A DNA stretch of 10,417 nt from positions 62,457 to 72,873 of the forward strand of contig MU631725.1 of NCBI GenBank assembly GCA_026770615.1, given 5' to 3'. The notes under the pieces are model-generated. The model did no database searches, was not told where the DNA came from, and saw only the letters and a program-made list of their open reading frames with translations. This document shows positions 1-6,589 of the stretch, one piece after another; within the stretch, counting starts at the first letter, position 1; the number at the start of each line of letters is the position of its first letter. The stretch is from Pavlovales sp. CCMP2436 (Eukaryota; Haptophyta; Pavlovophyceae; Pavlovales). The translations under genes and the position numbers were made by a program.

Positions 1-49
1 GGGGGGGGGGGGGGGGGGGGCTGAAAGGGCGGTCCTCTTAACTCCGAAC

Positions 50-161
50 GAGCGCGCGCTCGGCCATCTGGCCCTGCATCTGGATCATGCGTCCCGGAGG
101 GGGGGGGGTGGCTGGAAGGGCGGTCCTCTTGACTCCGAACGAGCGCGCGCTCGGCCATCTG
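50..161 (-). repeat. 91-bp tandem duplication carrying BUD23 exon fragments
   Basis: A 44-bp segment at 27-70 recurs at 118-161 with a single difference (A40 against G131), giving a 91-bp period. Each copy contains a perfect 14-bp palindrome, CGAGCGCGCGCTCG, at 49-62 and 140-153. Read on the minus strand, both copies encode QMAERAL followed by GTTCGG, a possible splice donor. The copy nearer the window start also carries RMIQMQG directly in front of QMAERAL (50-91), matching the end of the neighbouring BUD23-like exon. The unit is therefore a duplicated piece of coding sequence plus presumed intron start. A run of 10 G (99-108) and a run of 20 G (1-20) sit at equivalent places and put the copies in different reading frames. 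Confidence 0.8.
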
Positions 162-410
162 ATCATAGTAACAGCAATAACAACAATAGCGACAAGAGTA
201 TGGGGGCATAAGTAGGTGTAGTAGTAGGGGTGGTGGTGGTGTTGGTGGTAGTACGAGTAGTACGAGTAGTAGCAGTAGTAGTAGCAGTAGCAGTAGTAGG
301 AGTAGGAGTAGGCCCTGCACCTGGATCATACGCGAGTTGTGCAGGTACTTGCGCGCCTCGGTCTCGCCATAGAAGATCTCTGCGGGCGCCTGCAGCTCGG
401 GGCGGCTCAT
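141..410 (-). CDS. BUD23: BUD23-like 18S rRNA (guanine-N7) methyltransferase, 5' part only
   Basis: This is the N-terminus of the methyltransferase that, with its partner Trm112, modifies one guanine of 18S rRNA to N7-methylguanine and supports small-subunit maturation. On the minus strand an ATG at 410 opens MSRPELQAPAEIFYG, then ETEARKYLHNSRMIQ and VQG (to 312). This matches the family signature (xxPEIFY, EARKY, NSRMI). The expected continuation, QMAERAL, resumes in the same frame at 161-141, after 50 stop-free codons made of a degenerate trinucleotide tract. The tract may be an intron: GT at 320-319 and AG at 160-159 would join RMIQ to MAERAL, four residues shorter than the unspliced family spacing. 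The SAM-binding domain that should follow lies outside the window. GTTCGG after the last Leu codon could be the next donor. The gene diverges from the superoxide reductase gene. Family assignment is confident; the exon structure is not. Confidence 0.82.
168..311. repeat. Degenerate trinucleotide (GTA/GTG/CAT-type) microsatellite tract
   Basis: About 145 bp of imperfect triplets (AGT, AGG, GGT, GTT, AAC and related units) interrupt the BUD23-like reading frame. On the minus strand it reads without a stop as a Leu-rich, then Pro- and Cys/Tyr-rich stretch. Its length together with the flanking bases (162-311) is exactly 150 bp, so the downstream frame is kept. Confidence 0.85.
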
Positions 411-568
411 GGTGCAGCGCAATGGGTGCCTGTGTTGCAGGGAGCGTGCGCGGTATTTCGCTGTGAGCGGGCGTAGGTCTGCAGCACCCACCGCCTTCTT
501 TGCCAAACTGCCGCAGCCGCGCAGACGACTGCAAGCGTCTGAAGGGGGGGAAATCTCGTAGGGCGGAA

Positions 569-589
569 CGTGCGCCTCCAAGGCGCACG
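569..589. other. Perfect 8-bp hairpin in divergent promoter region
   Basis: CGTGCGCC at 569-576 pairs fully with GGCGCACG at 582-589 across the loop TCCAA. It is symmetric, so it could be a dimeric protein-binding site in DNA or a hairpin in a 5' leader. No function is established. Confidence 0.6.
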
Positions 590-824
590 CTGGTGTCCCC
601 CTGGACGCGCCGCAGCGCACGCGCGTACCGGCCGGATGTCTCCGCCAAAAGGCTGCGTGGCCGGGGTCGTTTTTCTTGAAGTTTAAAAGTCCATGGCAAT
701 TGCTGGCTGCTGCCTAGCTTATACGCGCCTGGGAAGGCGCAGGCGTCTCGCCGCGCACGCACGCTCTATGTACTTGCCGCAGCCGCAGCAGCTCCTCGTC
801 GCGGAACCTGCCACGTGCAAGAAC

Positions 825-852
825 TTTAAAAAACTGTCTGGTTTAAAAACTG
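825..852. repeat. Short tandem TTTAAAA-ACTG repeat just upstream of SOR start
   Basis: TTTAAAAAACTG (825-836) and TTTAAAAACTG (842-852) are near-identical and lie directly before the ATG at 855. A related TTTAAAA at 682-688 lies just before the alternative ATG at 693. They could be TATA-like or leader elements, or simple low-complexity sequence. Confidence 0.45.
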
Positions 853-854
853 CC

Positions 855-1244
855 ATGGGGGCTAACGTCAGCCACTGTCTCGCGTCTTCGAAGATGGACG
901 CGACCCTGCTATCCGAGATCGCGGCCATCGAGGCCAAGGGTACCGTGCTCACGCTGGCCGCGCCGGGCGAGATGGCGGACAAGGCGGTCAAGCACACGCC
1001 CAAGCTCGAGCTCGCCTCGGGTAAGGTGACCATCGCCGTGGCACACGGCATGGAGGAGGCTCACTGGATCAACTACATCTGGGCTAAGGACGAGGCCGGT
1101 GCAGTTATCGGCGCCGTCAAGCTCGCGCACACGGACACGCCGACCGTCACGATCGACGTGCCGGAGGGCACCAAGAGCGTCACCGCATATGAGAGCTGCA
1201 ACCTGCACGGCGTGTGGGCCACCGTCGCCACCCCGGTCGCGTAA
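855..1244 (+). CDS. Superoxide reductase (neelaredoxin / desulfoferrodoxin iron-binding domain), putatively N-myristoylated
   Basis: The 129-residue protein is a single-iron superoxide reductase, which reduces superoxide to hydrogen peroxide without releasing oxygen. All five iron ligands of the family are visible: His47 in KHTP, His64 in HGM (usually HPM), His70 in HWI (usually HYI), and Cys115 and His118 in CNLHGVW. Lys46, the conserved residue beside the first His, is kept; the Glu usual two residues before that His is Val45. There is no N-terminal desulforedoxin-type Cys4 domain, so it is the one-iron class. The start at 855 has a near-ideal context (GCCATGG) and gives MGANVSHC, an MGxxxS N-myristoylation motif with a nearby Cys for palmitoylation. 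An in-frame ATG at 693 would add 54 residues rich in Arg/Lys with one acidic residue, resembling an organelle-targeting peptide. No intron interrupts the domain. Superoxide reductases are mainly prokaryotic, so an old transfer is likely (inference). Confidence 0.9.
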   Translation: MGANVSHCLASSKMDATLLSEIAAIEAKGTVLTLAAPGEMADKAVKHTPKLELASGKVTIAVAHGMEEAHWINYIWAKDEAGAVIGAVKLAHTDTPTVTIDVPEGTKSVTAYESCNLHGVWATVATPVA

Positions 1245-1675
1245 TCTGGCATGTGCCGGAATGCGCGCGGGTTTTCCGCGGCCGAGGCAGGTGGCGCGGT
1301 GAGCCACTGCTAGCCTTGCGCTCGCGCTCGCCGCGGTCTCCCCGCGAGCACACCCTGAGCACATCCTCAATGTCCGTGTGACCCGTCAGCCGATCTAATC
1401 GCATGATTTCACCGCACCCTCGCTCTGTTTGGAGTGTGCTGTCGGCGGCGTGGGCAGGGCATCGCTCAGATTTGGACATGTGCACCTCTGCCAGTCGTGA
1501 CTCGTGCATTCATACACCCCGCGCCGCGCCGAGGTCAGCAAAATTTTGATAGAGAAGTGCGGCAACCTGGACGTACCGCACGCTGGCCGCCGGGTGCTGT
1601 ATACATCCTGTGTATTCAATAAATATATACGACGCGTATCGAATTATATACTTCAACTTGCGCAGCGGTAGAATA
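1245..1675. other. Gene-free stretch downstream of SOR, with possible poly(A) signal
   Basis: I see no convincing gene here on either strand. It presumably contains the 3' UTR of the superoxide reductase gene. An AATAAA at 1618-1623 in an AT-rich context could serve as a poly(A) signal for the plus strand, but it lies 374 bp past the stop codon and algal signals vary. Confidence 0.4.
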
Positions 1676-1751
1676 TTGGCTCTAGCTCCGGTCATGGTAT
1701 TGGTCGGCAAATTGGTGATCAAGCTTCGCCATATGGTGTGTGTGAACGGAC
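1676..1751 (+). repeat. Dispersed repeat copy A, inverted relative to 6073-6118
   Basis: The first 23 bases match the reverse complement of 6096-6118 with one difference (A/G). The two copies also share GGTGATCA (here 1714-1721) and a 17-bp end (1735-1751, one difference from the reverse complement of 6073-6089). Copy A has 30 extra bases in two internal blocks. Read in one frame both give LALAPVMV, later VCVNG, and the length difference is a multiple of three. It may be a fragment of one transposable-element family or an old inverted repeat of a larger element. Confidence 0.7.
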
Positions 1752-2052
1752 CTTCCCGTCTGATACTAAGCTGTCTGGGTGTTTCCTGGGCAAGCCCTGT
1801 GGGGTGGATGGCGAAGTATCAACTTTATACCTTTAGTATCAAAGCGGAAGTGGTAGTGTTCACCAATTCTAAAGCATTAATGAGCGGGGCAGATAATAGG
1901 CGGAATCCATCGTGACAAAAAGCTTAAATTAACACCCATTTTCAAATTCGCACTGGGATGTGCGAGGTCCGCGCCGTGGGCAGGGGCAGTGGGACGGCGT
2001 CGGAGCGGCGATCACAAGAGGCATCCGTGCCGCCATCACCAACGAGAAGTGC

Positions 2053-2241
2053 ATGACTGCGAGTGACGAGATCGTGAACCCGAGCGAGGTCGCTGAGCAT
2101 CTGCGCAACACTGCATGCAAACTCGAGTGGCTCGCCGCACACGCGCACACGACGATCAACGAGATGGTCCTGCTTTACATCGATGGGGAGCGGGAAGTCG
2201 CTTGGATGGGGACCTCGACTTGCACTGAGTCATCTTCATGA
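2053..2241 (+). CDS. Small hypothetical coding block (62 aa)
   Basis: An open frame begins with MTASDEIVNPSEVAEHLR and ends with TGA. Third codon positions are strongly GC-biased and the composition is natural (balanced charges, NPSEVAEHLRNTACKLEWL as a likely helix), which favours real or recently real coding sequence over chance. The frame stays open upstream of the ATG to about 1960, so this could be the last exon of a longer gene; GGGCAG at 1978-1983 could be a splice acceptor. I recognise no domain. Confidence 0.35.
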   Translation: MTASDEIVNPSEVAEHLRNTACKLEWLAAHAHTTINEMVLLYIDGEREVAWMGTSTCTESSS

Positions 2242-2530
2242 GCACCGAGTGCGACGGAATGCGACGTCCCGCAGTCCAAGCGCGACCAGAACTCGACACC
2301 AGGCCAGACCGCCACAAACTGCGTCGAGCGAGAACGGCGAGCTCGTGGTACGGCTTCAGATGCAGAGCAAGACTGGTAAGCCCGCGCCTTAGCGAGCTCG
2401 CCCGCTTACTGCATCCACTTGCTCCCTCGGTTGAATATCCTCCTGCGCGGGTGTCAAGAAGGCACGAGCTCACACGTGTGCTTGTGTTGTGTGCGCGTGC
2501 AGATCTGCGTCGGCCGTTTTGAGGTGGGCG

Positions 2531-2698
2531 ATGGGTGTAGCCGACGTGCAGCGCGCGCTCGCGCGCTCGGCTATCGGCGTATCGGTTGCCTCGCGCGGGA
2601 CGAGCGAAGTGTGCTCGTTCGGCGAGGGCCTCTCGGCGCACTGCACGCCGCGCACAGCCAAGAAAGAACAGGAGGCGGCGGGGGCACTCGCATGCTGA
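2531..2698 (+). CDS. Small hypothetical coding block (55 aa)
   Basis: ATG at 2531 opens MGVADVQRALARSAIGVSVA and the frame closes with TGA. Codons are GC-rich at the third position and the composition is protein-like, with a short amphipathic N-terminal helix. There is no recognisable domain. A second coding-like stretch in another frame follows at about 2725-2871, suggesting exons of one degraded gene or chance open frames in GC-rich sequence. Confidence 0.22.
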   Translation: MGVADVQRALARSAIGVSVASRGTSEVCSFGEGLSAHCTPRTAKKEQEAAGALAC

Positions 2699-3026
2699 CC
2701 AGCTCGGTACTGATCGTGTGCGCGCGTAGGTGGTCAGCGTGCAACGAGCGCGCAGCGCACCGATTCGCGCCGCGCGAGCTGCTCGCGACGGCGGGCTCAA
2801 ACGTGCGGTTCAGTGGTCGTGAAACCCTGGTCGAGGGCCCCGGGCAGAGTAATAGTTATACAGCCGTATGATGTGTTCGTATAGCGTATACGGTCAGCCT
2901 CAGTCATGCATGACACAACGTCGGAACATGCTGAACACATCTGCCTGTAGATCATGCACGATAGCAGTGGTAAATAATAAAATTCTATCGCAATCGGTTA
3001 TAAATATAAAACACCCGCCCCCTCCG

Positions 3027-3475
3027 GGGTCGAAATCCGAATTAGTGGCCAGTCCGGAGGGAAGTTGCGAAAAAGTCCGGCGAAAATCCTTCGGAGAAAC
3101 TCACAAACCGGGTTGGGCACAGAGGAGTTAGATGCAGATTCGTGAATTGGGCGCCATGCAGATTCGTGAATGGGGCGGCGCCCCATTCACGAATCTGCAT
3201 CCAACTCCTCTGTGCCCCATCGGCATCGGGAAACATGACTTTCTTATCGCTTCCGAGCGCTGAAAATCGGAAATGTTAGTTACCTTTAGCATGTTGTCAA
3301 CCCCAGATGCACTCGAGAGGCACACGAGGTGGGCTACAACCGTCGAGAAGGGCTCTATTTGACAACAGCTATTGGTACTTAGCGCGCAGGGGCGAAGAAT
3401 GTCTACTACTTCGTCCAGCCCACAACTTTTTCCCTCCCCAGTGCGGAATCGCGCCACTAATTCGGATTTCGACCC
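3027..3475. mobile_element. MITE-like non-autonomous element with 23-bp terminal inverted repeats
   Basis: Positions 3027-3049 are the exact reverse complement of 3453-3475 (23 of 23), enclosing 449 bp. Inside the perfect repeats the two ends remain loosely similar (GGAGGGAA-type and AAAAAGT-type sequences on both sides). No coding region is credible inside. The element carries a large compound hairpin (3115-3217). No clear target-site duplication is visible. Short length, terminal inverted repeats and no transposase fit a miniature inverted-repeat transposable element; the superfamily cannot be named. Confidence 0.78.
3115..3217. repeat. Compound hairpin built from three copies of a 24-bp unit
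   Basis: A 41-bp left arm (3115-3155) pairs with 3177-3217, with 39 of 41 positions complementary. Between the arms, 3156-3179 directly repeats 3132-3155 (22 of 24). The right arm can therefore pair either with the outer copy, leaving a 21-nt loop, or with the inner copy (about 21 bp) in an almost loop-free hairpin. It contains GATTCGTGAAT three times, twice direct and once inverted. Confidence 0.9.
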
Positions 3476-3650
3476 TCAGGCCTCCCATATATTTATTTAT
3501 TTCTAATTATATCTTTAAAAGACGTATGGGCGAACAAATTCCACGTGATCGATTGTGGATTTGTTAATTTCTTAGTTATTACTGTGTTTCTTATGTAATT
3601 TTAATAGTAGTATTAAATAAATTTGATTTTTCACGAACTAGAATTCAATC
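3476..3650. other. AT-rich spacer
   Basis: This is low-GC sequence with ATTTATTTATTT (near 3489-3500) and several AT runs. I see no gene, and its base composition differs sharply from the flanks. Confidence 0.5.
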
Positions 3651-3668
3651 TGCCGGTGTGGGTACTGC

Positions 3669-3980
3669 TCACGATCGCTCGCACACAGCCCGAATGCGTG
3701 CGTCGTCTAGCGCGCTGATTGCGTCGTCTAGCGTTCCAACCCGTAGTGGCCGTGACACCACGTAGGCGCCGCTGCGCTGGCTCCGCGCGCGCTGCGGCTG
3801 CCCAACTGGGCCGCCAATTTGCTCTAGGGAAAGACCAACTTTGCGCAGCTCGCACGAGTTGACGACGAGCGTCTCGCCGGCAGCCTCCTCCCACTCCACA
3901 AATGTCAATCCGAGCGAGTCGTCTGGCGTGCGGTTCAGGTACCGCCGGATCAGGATAGCGCAGTCACCCTTGTCAAAGCG
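3669..3980 (-). CDS. Hypothetical coding block or exon, start not found
   Basis: Read on the minus strand from 3980, the open frame gives RFDKGDCAILIRRYLNRTPD, then a segment with LGLTFVEWEEAAGETLVVNS and CELRKVGLSLEQIGGP, ending in TGA at 3669. Composition and GC-rich third positions are typical of a folded protein domain. There is no suitable ATG: the frame is closed upstream by TGA at 3995-3993, and CAG at 3983-3981 could be a splice acceptor just before RFDKGD. The C-terminal 30 residues contain an imperfect internal repeat, LDDAISALDDARI. It is probably a last exon or a gene remnant. I do not recognise the family. Confidence 0.4.
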   Translation of the reverse strand, partial: RFDKGDCAILIRRYLNRTPDDSLGLTFVEWEEAAGETLVVNSCELRKVGLSLEQIGGPVGQPQRARSQRSGAYVVSRPLRVGTLDDAISALDDARIRAVCERS

Positions 3981-4017
3981 CTGGCCCGCGAATCACGTGC
4001 GAGGAGTGTACTCGTGC

Positions 4018-4311
4018 ATGGGAATCGCGGCGCAGGGAGGCCGCAAGATGTACGCGCTGATGGGCGTGAGTCCAATGGAGGCGGCCGCGCGCATCAAGAA
4101 GCAACTCATCGACACGATCGGTACGATCGCGGCACGCGGCCATGCGCAGCTGCTGCTCGCGCGCTTGAGCGCGCTGGCCCCGATCGCTGCCCAGCGTGGA
4201 AACACGACAAACAGCAACCAGCAGATCATCTCCCTAAACGCCCTTGCCCGGGCACACTACCGGAGATCCATCGGCACGCGCGGTGGCGCCCAAGCCAGCG
4301 CAGCCGACTAA
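4018..4311 (+). CDS. Hypothetical protein (97 aa)
   Basis: ATG at 4018 opens MGIAAQGGRKMYALMGVSPM, followed by helix-forming sequence (EAAARIKKQLIDTIGTIAAR, GHAQLLLARLSALAPIA) and a polar, Asn/Gln- then Ala-rich tail ending in TAA. Third-position GC bias and amphipathic helices support coding. No domain is recognised and no membrane segment is clear. The frame after the TAA stays open with similar composition to 4402, so the stop could be a later mutation. It points away from the minus-strand block at 3669-3980. Confidence 0.4.
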   Translation: MGIAAQGGRKMYALMGVSPMEAAARIKKQLIDTIGTIAARGHAQLLLARLSALAPIAAQRGNTTNSNQQIISLNALARAHYRRSIGTRGGAQASAAD

Positions 4312-4560
4312 GGCACGCAGCAGGCAATGGGCGACGCAGCGCTCAGACCAGCAAAACATTCAGAACAGTCAGACGCCAGCTTGAATCCCTATCAGTCAAT
4401 ATGATGGGCGAGCCGCTGCCTGCGTCGCCGAGCTCACAGTAATGACCAGACCGGATGTTCCCGGGCTTCTCGCTCGATGAAGGCACGCACGCCTGTACAG
4501 CGGCGATCTTGCACGCGGCGAGGAGCGGCCTGATCTGTTTTTTCCACAGTTCTGGGAGGG

Positions 4561-5359
4561 ATGGGCAGCCAGGCAGGTGGTCAGAGTGGCGATACCCAAA
4601 TTATAACCCAGGGGGCTTTGGCGAATTTAAATAGCGTTGTAAATAACCAAAAACGAAAATCTGCAATACAGACCCCCGTCCATCGAGGACAGCGGAGGCG
4701 GGTTCGTGAGCAACGCTCCCGCCGGAGGTGCCCGACGCCCGTCCCACCCGAGCCGCACGACGCGCGCAAGCCGCCGCCCGTCCCGCCGGAGGTGCCCGCC
4801 GTCCCGCACGAACACGAGCCGCCGCCCGTCCTCCACGAACGGCACGCGAGCCGCCGTCCCGCCCGTCCCGCCCGAGCCGCACGCGCCGCCCGAGCCGGTC
4901 GAACCGCACTTCGAGGCCGTCGAGTCCCACGTCGAGCAGCCGCCCACCGAGCTGGCCGCCGTCGAGCTCACGAGCCGCGCGAGCCGCCGCCCGTTCTGCG
5001 CGGAGGTGGAAGGCGGGTTTGCGGGCAACGCGCTCCCGCCGGAGCCCCACGCCGAGCCGCACTTCGAGCTGCCCGCCATCGAGCCGCATGTCGAGCAGCC
5101 GCACGCAGACCTGCCCGCCGTCAAAGCGCACGAGCCACGCGTGGTGCTCGTCGTCGTGATGGGACAGAGGTTTGCAGGGAGGAGAAACGCGCAGGCCCAG
5201 AGAGCGGTGGCGAAGAGCGCCGCGCGCGCGGAGGAGAGCGCGGAGAACGCGGCCGAGGCGATGAAGGAGAAGAAAGACGCGCGCGCATCCAAGCTGGTGG
5301 CGGAGAAGGCCGCGTGTGCACCCAGGCGCGGCGGAGAACGGCGTTGCCATATTTTTTAA
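4561..5359 (+). pseudogene. Pro/Glu/His-rich repetitive protein with shifting frames and Ala/Glu/Lys-rich C-terminus
   Basis: ATG at 4561 (context GGGATGG) starts MGSQAGGQSGDTQIITQGAL, a natural-looking N-terminus. From about 4740 come degenerate repeats such as VPPEPH, EPPPVLHE and EPHFE. The best-looking repeats lie in the first frame up to about 4850 and then in the second frame (4865 onward), which continues through EPHFELPAIEPHVEQPHADL to an Ala/Glu/Lys-rich helix (SAARAEESAENAAEAMKEKK) and stops at 5359. Either a frameshift joins them or the GC-rich repeats are merely open in several frames. Positions 4697-4727 recur imperfectly at 5012-5044 with a 2-bp length difference, showing frame-breaking repeat turnover. 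No catalytic domain is visible. Confidence 0.38.
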
Positions 5360-5927
5360 GTCCCGACCTTGCGAGCCTCCCGACAGTAGACCCTCGCACA
5401 CCGCGAAACGCGGGGGCGCAGACCCAAACTTCCACACGCCCCCTTCAACCCGCAAGTCGCAACCAACCCGCATCCCCGGGTCACGCCTCGCCTCACCCCC
5501 GCCTCGCAAATCAAACCGCTTTTGAGATAGTAACTAACAGCCATCGGTTTTCAACAAAAAAACTCAAATAACAACAAGAATGATTCCAGGCTGCCCCGCT
5601 CGCCCTTCACCCCGCAGCCCCTCATCCCGCAGCTCACCAAACCTTAAGGGTGATAGGCCGTAAAAGCATGCAACTGCGCAAAAAATTGTAAACCAGCCCC
5701 AGGTCCGTAGGATCCTCATAATATTATCTATTCCGCCTGCGTCTCTCAACGCCGTCGGCTCATAACGACGTCACTCTCGCGAGTAAATCCGCCGTGCCAG
5801 CAGGTACTATCATCTAAGCGCTGAAGGCCCACCACTGACAAAAAAACATTTGAGCTGCCGAACGCGCTAACGTTCTCATCTAAAGCCACATTCCGTCTCC
5901 GTCGCCGTCGCAGTCGCAGCATCCATT
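5360..5927. other. Stretch without recognisable gene
   Basis: The first part (5360-5560) is C-rich with Thr/Pro-like open frames of low credibility. The rest is mixed composition with no convincing coding block on either strand, no RNA gene and no clear repeat. Confidence 0.4.
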
Positions 5928-5985
5928 GCCGCCGCCGCCGCCGCTGCCGCCGCCGCCGCCGCTGCCGCCACCGCCGCCGCCGCCG
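5928..5985. repeat. GCC trinucleotide microsatellite
   Basis: About 19 GCC-type triplets have occasional GCT and ACC variants. On the minus strand it reads as poly-Ala within an open frame that starts in the repeat copy at 6073-6118; that frame is probably fortuitous. Confidence 0.9.
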
Positions 5986-6072
5986 GAATAAAATGAATAA
6001 AAGTCGGCCATAGCGGCCAAAGGCTGGCGCCGTTGGAGCTGGACTTAGTCGCCTCCGGCGTGGCCCTCTTAA

Positions 6073-6118
6073 GTCCGTTTACACACACCCTGATCACCAT
6101 GACCGGAGCCAGAGCCAA
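6073..6118 (-). repeat. Dispersed repeat copy B, inverted relative to 1676-1751
   Basis: Read on the minus strand from 6118, it starts with the same 23 bases as copy A (one difference), passes through GGTGATCA and ends with a 17-bp match to copy A (one difference). It is the compact version, lacking the two extra blocks of copy A. The pair faces inward around 4.4 kb. Confidence 0.7.
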
Positions 6119-6589
6119 TTTGTAAATGTAATGATAATTAAATTACTAGGTTATATTATTACTCATTTATAGTCATTTACGCTTATTATTACGGCACCAT
6201 TGTACTCCTCGGAGTGAGTGATGTCGTTATGCTCCATACGCTGCGCGTTGTGTATGAGCACAAGCTTGGGCTTGACGATCGTCCATCTTGCCGAGTCCGA
6301 CCTTGCTCATGTCTTTCTTGCCGAACGGCTAGACCCTTGAACCTATTTAACCAGCGTTCAACCCTATTCAATAGGCGCTGTTCGGCACGCTGTAGCCGAC
6401 GAACCGCGCGTCGGGCACCCAGAGTCACCGCACATCGCCGTGGACGCCACGGCATGGGGATAGCCAGGAATCAATCAGATTGACGATCCGCCTTCTCAAA
6501 TGCTCACTAGAAGAGCCTGAACTTCGGTCCTAGACATCGTCTTCCTAATCATCGCTTCGCGAACAGCGATATCGAGTGTCACTCCAGGC

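Larger units (their letters stand above)
411..854. promoter_or_regulatory. Divergent intergenic region between BUD23-like and superoxide reductase genes
   Basis: The two recognised host genes point away from each other across this 444-bp, GC-rich stretch, so it should contain the promoters of both, possibly as one bidirectional unit. Visible elements are a perfect 8-bp stem (CGTGCGCC, 569-576; GGCGCACG, 582-589) with a 5-nt loop; a 6-bp inverted repeat, CAGACG/CGTCTG (522-527, 536-541); and three TTTAAAA-type boxes at 682-688, 825-831 and 842-848. The first and third lie just before CCATGG start contexts. Their promoter role is inference. Confidence 0.5.

Noticed and set aside
1..20. Poly-G run of 20 as a biological G-quadruplex
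   Set aside because: It lies at the window edge beside a repeat unit that has a G-run of 10, so slippage or a sequencing or assembly effect is as likely.
163..762. Minus-strand open frame of 199 codons across the BUD23 promoter
   Set aside because: It is out of frame with the clear BUD23 N-terminus at 410 and consists largely of Arg-rich and Thr-rich low complexity.
2156..2800. Minus-strand open frame of about 214 codons
   Set aside because: It is Arg/Ser/Ala-rich with no motif, consistent with a chance open frame in GC-rich DNA.
3027..3475. CRISPR-like array from the repeated 24-bp unit
   Set aside because: There are only three copies, two direct and one inverted, without regular spacers; the context is a hairpin inside a MITE.
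4601..5509. Long minus-strand open frames opposite the Pro/Glu/His region
   Set aside because: The composition is Arg/Gly/Leu-rich low complexity, while the plus strand has the natural N-terminus and repeat pattern.
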